This document shows, one piece after another, positions 33,783-42,693 of a stretch of DNA of 64,000 bases. Source of the DNA: DAIDKA01 sp049792815 (GTDB taxonomy: Bacteria > Pseudomonadota > Gammaproteobacteria > Steroidobacterales > Steroidobacteraceae). The stretch lies in the NCBI GenBank assembly GCA_049792815.1, contig JBARBG010000098.1, positions 1-64,000 on the forward strand, given 5' to 3'. Made by a program: the position numbers and the translations under genes. The notes under the pieces were generated by a model. That model was not told where the DNA came from. It made no database searches and saw only the letters and a program-made list of their open reading frames with translations. Within the stretch, counting starts at the first letter, position 1, and every line of letters starts with the position of its first letter.

Positions 33783-34740
33783 CTTCCTGTCGTTGCTGGC
33801 GGGGCTCAGGCACGCCACCTGCTCCTGCAGGGCCCAGGGAGGATCTGCCAGCTGGCTCTTGAGGAAGGCGACGAATTCACGCACCACGGGACGGTTCATT
33901 TTCATGCGCGGCACCAGCGCCTTGAGCCAGTGCAGCTGCAGCGGGGTGTCCTGCAGCAGCGGCACAAGCCGCCCGGAACGGATGTCATCCGCGGCGAGGT
34001 AGAGCGGCAGCGCCGCGATGCCAAGTCCGCGACGGGCCATCTCACGCAGCACGCGCGCTTCGCTGACATGAACGCGTGAATGCACCTCGATGCTCAGCGG
34101 GCCGGCGGCGCTCTCAAACACCCAGCTGCTGCTGAACAACCCGGACGTCAGGCAATCGAAGTCGACCAGTTCGGTTGGATGCTGGGGTGCGGACCGGCCC
34201 TCGAGGTAATCGGCGCCGCAGCAGACGACGACCTCGTAGGGGCACAAGGGCACATCGATCACGTTGGGATAGGACACCTGAAGCGCGCCGATGGCGCAGT
34301 CGAAACCTTCTTCGAGCGGATTGACCGTGCGGTCCAGCAGCGACACATCAAGTGAGACGCCCGCATGAAGCTGCAGAAATCTTGAGTAGGTGCCGCCGAG
34401 GTATTCGCTGGTCAGAGTGGTCGGTGACTTGATGCGCAGCTGGCCCTCGACGCCTTGTTCATCGCTTGGCGTGCCCTTGAACAGGTCATCGAACTCGGCC
34501 ACCAGTCTGACGAATCGCGGCAACAGCGCCTCCGCTGCCGGCGTCAGCGTCAAGCCACGCGTCGAGCGCACGACCAGCTGAGTGCCCAGTTCCTGCTCCA
34601 GCTGATCGATGCGTTTCGTTACCACAGATGGCGCCACCTGCAGCTCACGAGCTACGCTGGAAAAGCTGCGCAGTCGCGCGACTCGCAGAAATGCCCCAAG
34701 GTTCAGCAGGCTGTTAACGGTCGTTCCCCCTGCGCAACAT
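33762..34740 (-). CDS. LysR family transcriptional regulator with an apparent N-terminal frameshift
   Basis: The open frame from 34637 gives 291 aa (APSVVTKRIDQLEQELGT, then the effector domain), but the usual first half of the LysR helix-turn-helix is upstream in the same frame without any start codon. It reads LLNLGAFLRVARLRSFSS and then VARELQV. An ATG at 34740 is in the wrong frame by one base, and removing one G from the run of five (34726-34730, written as C on the upper strand) would join it. So either the sequence has a one-base indel, the gene is translated from an unusual CTG, or it is shifted in nature. The effector domain looks complete (about 95-270). The gene is divergent from the TonB receptor. 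Confidence 0.75.
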
Positions 34741-34772
34741 TAGCGCAGCCGGTTCAATTCTCTGTATTTGCG

Positions 34773-34789
34773 AAAGCTGATCACGCTTT
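34773..34789. promoter_or_regulatory. Imperfect dyad between LysR and TonB receptor genes
   Basis: AAAGC (34773-34777) and GCTTT (34785-34789) form a 5-bp inverted repeat around TGATCAC. A dyad in the shared upstream region of a LysR gene and its divergent neighbour is a common regulator site, but the match is short and may be chance. No clear -10/-35 pair is visible here. Confidence 0.25.
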
Positions 34790-34905
34790 GCGCTGCGTTC
34801 TACCCGGCTGGTTTCAATGTTACCTTTTTTAGCTATCCCGGCAAGTTCGATTGCGATTCGCAAGACAAAGAGTTGACCTCAAGTCGCTACAGGGGGCGTT
34901 TGCAC

Positions 34906-37359
34906 ATGAAGATTCAATCCAAGGGGCCCGGCTGCCCGGGCGGGATCCCATCCATATTGCTTGCCGGTGTCATCGGACTCGCAATGCTGCCTGTCGCGCG
35001 GGCCCAACAGGCGCCGGCGACCGCCACGCCCTCCTCTGACCAGTTGGAGGAAGTCGTCGTGTCGGCTCAGCGCCGCACGGAGAATCTGCAGACGACTCCC
35101 ATCGCGATCACGGCCATTACCGCCGCGTCGCTCGAAGCCCGGAACCTCGACAATATTACGGATGTTGGAGCCTACGTGCCCAATGCCGTGATTGCGCCGC
35201 TTGGCGCAGGCTGGGGCGCGACCATGGCGGCGTTCATTCGCGGGGTCGGCCTGGGCGACAACATCCTGTCATTTGAGCCCGGCGTGCCGATTTACGTCGA
35301 CGATGTCTATATCGGCCGCCCGCAGGGCTCGATCTTTGATCTGCTGGACCTCGAGCGCGTTGAAGTCCTGCGCGGTCCGCAGGGCACACTGTTCGGCAAG
35401 AACGCCGAAGGCGGCACGGTGCGCCTGATTTCCGTCAAGCCCCAGGGCGACAACACCGGTTCCGTCAGCGTCACCTATGGCAAGTTCAACCGCCTCGAGG
35501 CGCGCGGCATGGCCGATGTCTCGCTGGTGGATGATTTCCTGTATGCCCGTTTGTCATTCTCGAGCAAGAAGGCGGACGGCTACTTCAATAATCTCGACTA
35601 TGTCTGCGTGAACGGCCCGGGAAGCCTGGGCAGCATGCAGCCGGCCATCGCACCCGGCTCAAATTGCGTCACCAGTACCGAAGGTGATGAGAACGTGCAG
35701 TCGGGCCGCGCGGCCTTGCGCTTTCTGCTCGGCACCGGCGTGGAATTCAACCTGATCACGGACATTACCGTGCAGAACCAGGAAGGTCCGGCCGACAAAT
35801 ACACGGTCATCGATGGGACCAACGGCCTCAACGCCGCCTGGGGCGCACTGACGTACGGGTATCTTGGCGTGCCCACCGCGGGTCCTGCGGCCTATGTCGG
35901 CAAGCCCATCACCTATGACAGCCGCTTCATCACCAACAACTTCTACTCCGGCTACTCCGAGTACGGCACCGATCCGATCTCGGGGCGCAACGTGCCCAAT
36001 ATCAACGACCTGAACCACTGGGGCGTATCGGGCACCCTGGACTGGAAGCTCGCGGATGAAATGACTTTAAAGTCGGTAACCGCCTTTCGCGAGTTCCGCA
36101 ATCAGTACGGCCGCGATTCCGACGGCAGTCCGTTGTCCGAGAATTCGACCTATGACGACGCCTTCCATCAGCAGTTCACAGAAGAAGTGACCCTGACCGG
36201 CAAGGCCGCGGCACTCGATTGGGCTGCCGGCGCGTTCTACTACACCGCAAAGGATTCGGATCGCGGCTACGACGTGCTCTATCCGTGCACGGTGCAGGAT
36301 CCGGTGGTCTGCATCCATGAGCAGGACGACTATGTCTCGCAGACCACCACCAACTGGGCGCCGTTCGCGCATGGTGTCTGGCACTTCACGGATGCGTTTT
36401 CCGTCACCGGCGGCGCGCGCTATACCTCCGATAAGAAGGACGCGACGATCACCATCAACAACTTTGACCCCTCCGGCGGACCCTTCACCAACGTCAACGG
36501 CAAGTACGTACCCACTTCTGCCTCGCACACGGACTTCGACATCTCGTTCAACTACCAGTGGAACCAGGACCTGATGACCTATCTGCGCTACTCCACGGGG
36601 TTCAAGGGCGGTGGCTTCAGCCCGCGTCCCGCCGATGCGCTGCAGACCGTACCGTTCCGCCCCGAGTTCCTGAAGACCGCCGAGGTCGGCGCGAAGTCAG
36701 AGTTCCTCGATCGCAGCATTCGCTTCAACACCGACTTCTTTTATTCGCGGTATCTGGACCAGCAGACCTTCGCCCAGCAGCTGGATGCGGATGGCGTCAA
36801 CTGGTTCCGCGAGGAAAACGCCGGCACGGCGCGCATCTGGGGCCTGGAGGGTGAACTGCAGGCCGAGCCCGTCCAGGGGCTGCGCCTGGATGGCTCGTTC
36901 GGCTACGTAAACTACCTGCTGCTGTCCAACGGTGGCAACGCGCTGCTGTTCACGGGCAACAACTGCGATGGACAGACCTGCTACTCGCCGCGCACTCCGA
37001 AGTTCACCAGCGCGGTGGGAATGCAGTATGCCTTGCCGCTGGCGGGCGGTTCACTGACACCGCGCCTGGATTGGACCTATCAGTCGAAGATCTACTTCGT
37101 CACCAATGATGGCTGCTTCACCCAAACCACCGCTGCGGGCTGCGGCACCGGTGCCCAGGGCGGATACGGGGTGCTCAACGCCCGGCTGACCTGGCAGCCT
37201 TCGGGAAAGAAGTGGGAGGTCGCTGCCTGGGGTCGCAACCTCAATGGTGCCGAGTACTTCTACGGCAAGCTCAGCCTGATCTCATTCTTCGGCCGTGAGC
37301 AGGGCAATGTAGCGCCGCCAATGGAGTGGGGGCTCACCCTCAAGCGCACCTTCGACTGA
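34906..37359 (+). CDS. TonB-dependent outer membrane receptor
   Basis: An 817-aa outer-membrane receptor. A signal peptide ends near residue 37 (VARAQQ). The plug domain begins LEEVVVSAQRRTENLQTTP (TonB-box-like start EEVVVSAQR) and has PIYVDDVYIGRP and LLDLERVEVLRGPQGTLFGKNAEGGTV; the remainder is a 22-stranded barrel ending in Phe-Asp. The Caulobacter/sphingomonad-like TITDVGAYVPN type receptors import large or scarce substrates, not only siderophores; which one is unknown. ATG 34906 follows AGGGGG; longer in-frame starts are less likely. It lies divergent from the LysR gene, which may control it, and shares back-to-back stops with the NTF2-like gene. Confidence 0.93.
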   Translation: MKIQSKGPGCPGGIPSILLAGVIGLAMLPVARAQQAPATATPSSDQLEEVVVSAQRRTENLQTTPIAITAITAASLEARNLDNITDVGAYVPNAVIAPLGAGWGATMAAFIRGVGLGDNILSFEPGVPIYVDDVYIGRPQGSIFDLLDLERVEVLRGPQGTLFGKNAEGGTVRLISVKPQGDNTGSVSVTYGKFNRLEARGMADVSLVDDFLYARLSFSSKKADGYFNNLDYVCVNGPGSLGSMQPAIAPGSNCVTSTEGDENVQSGRAALRFLLGTGVEFNLITDITVQNQEGPADKYTVIDGTNGLNAAWGALTYGYLGVPTAGPAAYVGKPITYDSRFITNNFYSGYSEYGTDPISGRNVPNINDLNHWGVSGTLDWKLADEMTLKSVTAFREFRNQYGRDSDGSPLSENSTYDDAFHQQFTEEVTLTGKAAALDWAAGAFYYTAKDSDRGYDVLYPCTVQDPVVCIHEQDDYVSQTTTNWAPFAHGVWHFTDAFSVTGGARYTSDKKDATITINNFDPSGGPFTNVNGKYVPTSASHTDFDISFNYQWNQDLMTYLRYSTGFKGGGFSPRPADALQTVPFRPEFLKTAEVGAKSEFLDRSIRFNTDFFYSRYLDQQTFAQQLDADGVNWFREENAGTARIWGLEGELQAEPVQGLRLDGSFGYVNYLLLSNGGNALLFTGNNCDGQTCYSPRTPKFTSAVGMQYALPLAGGSLTPRLDWTYQSKIYFVTNDGCFTQTTAAGCGTGAQGGYGVLNARLTWQPSGKKWEVAAWGRNLNGAEYFYGKLSLISFFGREQGNVAPPMEWGLTLKRTFD

Positions 37360-38745
37360 TCAGCGCGCGGGCGCGGCTGCGGCCGCGCCGGGTTGCTCCG
37401 TGTTGAACATGTCGCGGGTCATGATCCAGGAGCCATCCGGCTGGCGCCGGTAGATGCGCAGGAAGGTGCCGGTCCCGCCGACCGGGCGGGCGGTAATCTC
37501 GGCCTTCGCCGTGGCAGAGACCGTGAAGCTGCCCCGCTGATACGCGAGGCTGCCGTCGATCACCGTTTCAACGGGCGTCCAGTTCTCAACGATGTTGAAC
37601 TGCTGGTACAGGTTGCCATTGGCGGCGATATTTGCCGCCTTGCCCACCAGCGGCGGCCGGCCCGGAACAATCGCGATGTGATCGTCGTCGGTCAGGGCGC
37701 TCAAGGCCTTGATGTCGCCCGCGTTGATGGCCTTCAGGTACTGCACGTTGAACGCCGTGATGCCCGCAAGGTCCGCCGCGTAGGAGGCTGAAACCGTGGG
37801 CGGGGTGGCCACGGCTGCAGCCGGCGTGGCAGTTGTCGGCAGCGGGAAATTACCATCGAAGGGCGGCCAGTTCGGCACCGGCCGTTCCGGACCCGGGTAG
37901 TACATGGCGGTCCAGATATTGCGGATCTTTCCGTCTTCGATCCAGAACCACTCGCTGAAGGCATTGCGCGGCACGGTGGCGCCGGCCCTGCGGATGAACA
38001 CCGCCATGCCCAGCACCACACCGGCCTCGTCGTCGACGAAGCCCACGCGCCGGCCCGCGACATTGGCGAGATTGAAGTTGGTCAGTCCTGACACGCAGTC
38101 ATCGTTGACCCCGCCGCGGCGTCCGGTGACCTTCGTTCCGTTCTCATATCGATTGCAGCCCGGATGGGCGCGCACCACCGTGCCATCATGGGAGGTGATG
38201 CCGTCGAAGTAGCTGTTGACGATGGCCATCATGGTCGCGCGCGGCAGACGCTGCGCGGGCGGCAGCACCCGCTCCGGGGGCGGTGTGACTGTCAGGCTCT
38301 GCGGATTCCACGAGCTTGGCGGAGTCGCCCCGGGCAATCCCGGATCCGCCTCGCGTGCGATGTACCACTCGGCTTCGGTGATGGTCCGATTCTCGATCCG
38401 CAGGCGGGCGGTCACGATCGCCAGCTGCGCGCCCTCTGCGACAATGCCGTAGTAGGCGGCCTGGCCGCTGACCGGATCCAGGTAGCGGCGCTGCACCTGC
38501 CCCAATCCGCTGACGCTCTGCCACACGCCCTTGCCCAGCGGGATGTTGATGGCGTTCTCGGTGTGGCGGTAGCTCGGCGCCAGCGGCGCGGCGGCGGGGT
38601 CGTGCTTGATCACGGCCGCCAGATAGCTGTTCAGCACGGATTTCAGGCAGGGCCGATCGCAGGCGGCGGCGCGGGCGGGTATCGGGGCGCAGATCCAGAG
38701 GGCGCCAAGCGACAACAGGGCGGCCAGTGACAGCGTTGAGCGCAT
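37360..38745 (-). CDS. Exported protein with three NTF2/SnoaL-like domains
   Basis: A 461-aa exported protein of unknown function. The signal peptide ends near residue 26 (IPARAAA), followed by CDRPCL with a likely disulfide. Three NTF2-like units can be traced: about 30-130 (HDPAAAPLAPSYRHTENA), 160-280 (DGITSHDGTVVRAHPGCNRYENG, NDDCVSGL) and 335-450 (YLKAINAGDIKALSALTDDDHIAIVPG, GTFLRIYRRQPDGSW). Units of this kind bind small hydrophobic ligands or catalyse isomerisation; a proline-rich linker separates the third. The gene at 55945-56970 is a shorter paralogue with the same CDRxCL start. ATG 38745 is chosen since it gives the signal peptide. Confidence 0.72.
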   Translation of the reverse strand: MRSTLSLAALLSLGALWICAPIPARAAACDRPCLKSVLNSYLAAVIKHDPAAAPLAPSYRHTENAINIPLGKGVWQSVSGLGQVQRRYLDPVSGQAAYYGIVAEGAQLAIVTARLRIENRTITEAEWYIAREADPGLPGATPPSSWNPQSLTVTPPPERVLPPAQRLPRATMMAIVNSYFDGITSHDGTVVRAHPGCNRYENGTKVTGRRGGVNDDCVSGLTNFNLANVAGRRVGFVDDEAGVVLGMAVFIRRAGATVPRNAFSEWFWIEDGKIRNIWTAMYYPGPERPVPNWPPFDGNFPLPTTATPAAAVATPPTVSASYAADLAGITAFNVQYLKAINAGDIKALSALTDDDHIAIVPGRPPLVGKAANIAANGNLYQQFNIVENWTPVETVIDGSLAYQRGSFTVSATAKAEITARPVGGTGTFLRIYRRQPDGSWIMTRDMFNTEQPGAAAAAPAR

Positions 38746-38819
38746 ACGGGCAGTGTAACGCAACCGCAGATACCACTGGGGAGCGGGGTGCATTAGTCTG
38801 ACCTCAAAGGAGGATCCCA

Positions 38820-40154
38820 ATGTACTTGCACACCCGGCTGCTGCTGGGCATCGCGGCGGTGACCCTGGCGGCCCTGCTGCTCAGCGTGTTGATCCCGCTG
38901 GGATCGGTGCGTCCCGACGTGGCGCGCGAGACCGACTCAACCCTGCAACTCACGACATTGCTGGTGAAAGTCGAGGACAGCGTGCGCGCCGCTCCGGATG
39001 CGGCGGCGGCGCTGGCGGCAGCGGCAGCGGCGGTCATCCAGTCTCAACCCCTGAGGCATGTGCGCATCACACTGCAGGATGCCGGGGATAGGGGCGTCGC
39101 GGCCACTGCGCTCGATCCCGGCCAGGGGGGTTGGCTGGCGGAAGAACTCGCCGATGGCAGCGGCCGGGCGCAGTTGAGCTATCCGCTGACCTGGTCCGGT
39201 GAGCGCATCGGCATGCTGCGGGTCAGCGCCAATCCGCGCTCGGAAGTGAGCGAAATCGAGGAGCGCGTGGAGTCGGACGTGCTGCTGCTGGTGGTGGTGG
39301 TACTGGCCATGGCGGGTGCCGTCTATGTCATGGTCCGGCGCGGTCTGCGGCCGGTGGGGCAGATCCAGTTGGCGCTGTCACGGCTGCAGGCCGGAGCCCT
39401 CGCGACCCGGTTGCCGCATTTTCGGGTGAAGGACCTGGATGACATCTCTGACAGCTTCAATCATTGCGCCCGGGCCCTGCAGTCGGCGGCCGGGCAACGG
39501 CGCACGTTGAACCTGCGGCTGATTGCGGTCGAAGAGGAGGAACGCCGGCGCCTGGCCCGCGAACTTCACGATGAGCTCGGTCAGTCCCTGACCGCCATCA
39601 AGGTCGACGCAGCCTTCATGGAGCGGGAGGCCCGCGGGGTGCTGCCCGCCGTAGTCAGTTGTGCGCAGGGGGTGGGCCAGGTGGTCGACGGCATCATGGC
39701 ATTGACCCGCAGCATGCTTGCGCGCCTGCGGCCTCACGAGCTGGAGACCGTCGGCTTGCGGGGCACCCTGCAGGACCTGGTAAGCGGCTGGCAGGCACGC
39801 ATGGCGGACCGCTTCAGCTGCTCGCTGGAATTCGAGGGTCCCGATACCCTGTCGCCGGAGCTGAATATCACCTTGTACCGGCTGCTCCAGGAGTGCCTGA
39901 CCAATGCAGTGCGGCATTCGCGGGCGAAGCGCATCGCAATCCGGGTCCAGGTCACCGACGAGCAGGTTCAGCTGCGCGTCGGTGAGTCCGAGGTGACGCC
40001 CGGAACCGTGCCGGAAGGCGCCGGCGGCACCGGCCTGGATGGCATGCGCGAGCGGGTCGCGGCACAGGGTGGGGAGCTGCAGCTACTATGGCAGCCCACG
40101 GGCGGCATGCTGCTGACCGCGTGGATGCCGAGGGGAGTGGCGGATGGGTCGTGA
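38820..40154 (+). CDS. NarX/UhpB-type sensor histidine kinase
   Basis: A 444-aa membrane kinase. One transmembrane helix (about 7-27), a periplasmic part of about 120 residues, a second helix (about 150-173), a HAMP linker (175-228) and the HisKA_3 dimerisation domain with the phosphoacceptor His250 in LARELHDELGQSL. The ATPase N box is ECLTNAVRHS. The G1 box, normally Asp-x-Gly, reads VGESEVTPGTVPEGAG, so ATP binding there is atypical. It overlaps the response regulator by 11 nt. RBS AAAGGAGG precedes the ATG. The signal sensed is unknown. Confidence 0.88.
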   Translation: MYLHTRLLLGIAAVTLAALLLSVLIPLGSVRPDVARETDSTLQLTTLLVKVEDSVRAAPDAAAALAAAAAAVIQSQPLRHVRITLQDAGDRGVAATALDPGQGGWLAEELADGSGRAQLSYPLTWSGERIGMLRVSANPRSEVSEIEERVESDVLLLVVVVLAMAGAVYVMVRRGLRPVGQIQLALSRLQAGALATRLPHFRVKDLDDISDSFNHCARALQSAAGQRRTLNLRLIAVEEEERRRLARELHDELGQSLTAIKVDAAFMEREARGVLPAVVSCAQGVGQVVDGIMALTRSMLARLRPHELETVGLRGTLQDLVSGWQARMADRFSCSLEFEGPDTLSPELNITLYRLLQECLTNAVRHSRAKRIAIRVQVTDEQVQLRVGESEVTPGTVPEGAGGTGLDGMRERVAAQGGELQLLWQPTGGMLLTAWMPRGVADGS

Positions 40155-40800
40155 GGTACGCATCGTGCTGGTCGACGACCACGCGGTGGTGCGGGCGGGC
40201 TATCGGCGCTTTCTCGAACAGGAACCCGGTTATTCGGTGATTGCCGAAGCAGCATCGGGCGAGGAGGCCTATGCGCTGCTGCAGCGTGTTTCCCCGGACA
40301 TCGTGCTGCTGGATCTGAGCATGCCGGGGCTGGGCGGCTTGTCGAGCCTGCGCCGCTTCAAACTGCGCTGGCCGCTGCTGCCGATCCTGGTGTTCAGCAT
40401 GCACGACACCGCTGCCTTTGCCACGCAGGCATTGCGCGCCGGTGCCAATGGCTATGTGACCAAGGGCAGTGATCCAAAGCTGATGGTGGACTCGGTGCGC
40501 GAAGTGCTCGCGGGCGAGGTGGCGCTCAGTCCGGACGTCCGCCAGCTGCTGGAGCGTAGCGCTGCGGACAAACGTGCTTCACCCACGCTGGGGCTGTCGG
40601 TGCGCGAGTTTGATATATTCCGCATGATCGTCAGCGGCAAGAACCATGAGGATATCGCGCAGCTGTTGAATCTCAGTGCCAAGACGATAGCCAACAATCA
40701 TTCAAACATCCGGCAGAAGCTGGGCGTGACCACGGACATCGAGCTGCTCGATGTCGCGCTGGAATGCGGCGCCGTCGAAGGCTTTCCGTCGCAGGTCTGA
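40144..40800 (+). CDS. NarL/LuxR-type response regulator
   Basis: A 218-aa regulator: receiver domain (about 5-118) with the acidic pair Asp11-Asp12, the phosphorylation site Asp57 (VLLDLSMPG) and the Lys of YVTKG near 108, then a LuxR-type helix-turn-helix (about 150-210, LSVREFDIFRMIVSGKNHEDIAQLL). Its start overlaps the kinase gene by 11 nt, so the two form one phosphorelay. Targets are unknown; the following crcB starts 18 nt later in the same direction. Confidence 0.93.
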   Translation: MGREVRIVLVDDHAVVRAGYRRFLEQEPGYSVIAEAASGEEAYALLQRVSPDIVLLDLSMPGLGGLSSLRRFKLRWPLLPILVFSMHDTAAFATQALRAGANGYVTKGSDPKLMVDSVREVLAGEVALSPDVRQLLERSAADKRASPTLGLSVREFDIFRMIVSGKNHEDIAQLLNLSAKTIANNHSNIRQKLGVTTDIELLDVALECGAVEGFPSQV

Positions 40801-40818
40801 GCAGCAGGAGAGCGGAGC

Positions 40819-41211
40819 ATGTGGCGATCGGTGGTGGCAGTGTGTGTAGGTGGCAGCGTGGGCTGCCTGCTGCGCTGGGTATTGGGTCTGTGGCTGAACA
40901 GTCAGCCCACCGCCGTGCCCATGGGTACGCTCGCCGCCAATCTGATCGGTGGCTATATCGTCGGCGTTGCCGTGGCCTTCTTTGCACTGAACAAGAGTCT
41001 GGAACCGGCGTGGCGATACCTGGTGATTACCGGCTTTTGCGGGGGACTGACCACCTTTTCGAGCTTTTCGGCCGAAGTGGTAACGCTGCTGCGGCAGGAC
41101 CGGGTGATGTGGGCGATGGTGACTGTGAGCCTGAATCTGTTCGGGTCGTTGCTGCTGACGTTCGGCGGCATCGCAACGGTGCTCGGGTTGAAGAGCAGCG
41201 CCAGCGGATAG
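40819..41211 (+). CDS. crcB: Fluoride channel CrcB/FluC
   Basis: A 130-aa four-helix membrane protein of the CrcB (FluC) family, a dimeric fluoride-specific channel that expels toxic fluoride. Typical are GGSVGCLLRW near the start, GTLAANLIGGYIVG (about 36-49) and GFCGGLTTFSSFS (about 73-85), which holds the Na-binding and polar-track residues, including the Phe pair. Only 18 nt separate it from the response regulator; no fluoride riboswitch is visible in that space. Expression would depend on the upstream promoter. Confidence 0.95.
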   Translation: MWRSVVAVCVGGSVGCLLRWVLGLWLNSQPTAVPMGTLAANLIGGYIVGVAVAFFALNKSLEPAWRYLVITGFCGGLTTFSSFSAEVVTLLRQDRVMWAMVTVSLNLFGSLLLTFGGIATVLGLKSSASG

Positions 41212-41309
41212 CATAAGCACATATTCATTTGATATGAGCCGCGACTGAATTGTCACCCCGCGCCGGGCTAGACTTCCCCAGCGAACGAACAAAACCAAAG
41301 GGGGCAGTC

Positions 41310-42692
41310 ATGGCCGAAATCGCCAGCGGAACGGTGCCCGCTGTGGGTCCCTTGACCGGACCGAACAACCGCGAGGACTGGTGGGCCGTAGCGGTCGGCA
41401 TCGGACTGATCGGCCTTGCCGTGGCACTGTTCGCCGCCGGTGGCAGCATCAAGTGGATCGCGATCGCGCCGCAAAAATGGAGCCACCTGGCAGCTGCCGG
41501 TGCTCAGCTGCAGGCCCATTGGCCACAGTTCCTGGCGCTGTTCGCACTCTGGGCCGGTGTCTTCACGGTCGCTGCCACTGCACTTGGATACCGCGCGCAC
41601 GAGTTCCTCGGGACATTCGTGTTGCTGTACCTGATCTGCCTGCTGCTGTACTTCCTGGGGCTGTGGGACCAGGCTTCAAAGTACAGCCTGGAGCCGCCGC
41701 TGGTGGGCCTGGTACTGGGCCTGCTGATCTCCAATACCGTGGGAGTACCGCGCTGGGCCAATGCCGGGTTGCGGGTTGAACTGTTCATCAAGGTCGGCAT
41801 CGTACTGCTGGGCACGGGCTTGCCGCTGACGCTGATCGCATGGGCGGGCCCGGTGGCCCTGGTGCAGGCCTCAATCGTGTCGTTGGTGACATTTGGCGTC
41901 ATATTTTTCCTCGCCACCCGCATGGGATTGGACAAGCGGCTGGCGGCGGTGCTGGGCACCGGCGGAGCGGTCTGCGGCGTATCAGCCGCGATCGCCGTCA
42001 CGGGAGCCGTGGGTGCGAAGAAGGAACATTCGTCGGTCGCGATCTCCCTGGTAGTGTTCTGGGCCATCGTGCTGATCTTCGTGCTGCCGCTGGTGTCGCG
42101 CAGTCTGGGGCTGGCCACCGGGGTCGCGGGCGCGTGGATCGGTACCTCCGAACTGGCTGATGCCACGGGTCTTGCCGCCGCGCAGATCTATGGCGGTTTC
42201 GCCGGCAAGATCGCGGGAATCGCGGGCAAGCCCGACGACGCGGTCAATGCCTTCACCCTCATGAAGGTCATCGGCCGCGACATCTGGATCGGCGTGTGGT
42301 GCTTCGTGCTGTCGATCATCGCCGTCACGCGCTGGCAATCCGCGGGCGCCCAGAAGGCCGGCGCTGCGCAGATCTGGCAACGCTTTCCGAAGTTCGTCAT
42401 CGGCTTCCTGCTGGCATCGCTGATCATCACGCTGGTGTCCCACGGCTACAGCTATGCGGACTACCGGCAGAAGGTGCTACCCTCGCTGGTGACCCCGTTG
42501 CAGTCACTGCGCGTGTGGGCCTTCACCTTCACCTTTCTGAGCATCGGCCTGACCACCCGGGTCCGTGAGTTCGCCGCCGTGGGCGCCAAGCCCTTCTACG
42601 CCTTCACCGCGGGAGTCATCGTCAACATCCTCCTGGGGTTCGTGCTGTCGACCCGGGTATTCGTCGACTTCTGGACCAGGCTGGGCCAGTAA
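41310..42692 (+). CDS. YeiH-like putative sulfate exporter (UPF0324)
   Basis: A 460-aa inner-membrane protein with about eleven hydrophobic segments of the YeiH/PSE family. LLISNTVGVPRWANAGL, VKVGIVLLGTGLPL and VLGTGGAVCGVSAAIAV are family motifs, the last with a conserved Cys. Members are annotated as putative sulfate or sulfite exporters, without much biochemistry. The ATG at 41310 follows AAGGGGG. It is 98 bp from crcB and its stop is 1 nt from the convergent GntR gene end. Confidence 0.87.
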   Translation: MAEIASGTVPAVGPLTGPNNREDWWAVAVGIGLIGLAVALFAAGGSIKWIAIAPQKWSHLAAAGAQLQAHWPQFLALFALWAGVFTVAATALGYRAHEFLGTFVLLYLICLLLYFLGLWDQASKYSLEPPLVGLVLGLLISNTVGVPRWANAGLRVELFIKVGIVLLGTGLPLTLIAWAGPVALVQASIVSLVTFGVIFFLATRMGLDKRLAAVLGTGGAVCGVSAAIAVTGAVGAKKEHSSVAISLVVFWAIVLIFVLPLVSRSLGLATGVAGAWIGTSELADATGLAAAQIYGGFAGKIAGIAGKPDDAVNAFTLMKVIGRDIWIGVWCFVLSIIAVTRWQSAGAQKAGAAQIWQRFPKFVIGFLLASLIITLVSHGYSYADYRQKVLPSLVTPLQSLRVWAFTFTFLSIGLTTRVREFAAVGAKPFYAFTAGVIVNILLGFVLSTRVFVDFWTRLGQ

Positions 42693-42693
42693 C

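Noticed and set aside
40801..40818. Possible fluoride riboswitch before crcB
   Set aside because: Only 18 nt separate the genes, too short for the motif, and the upstream gene sequence does not show the conserved pseudoknot pattern.
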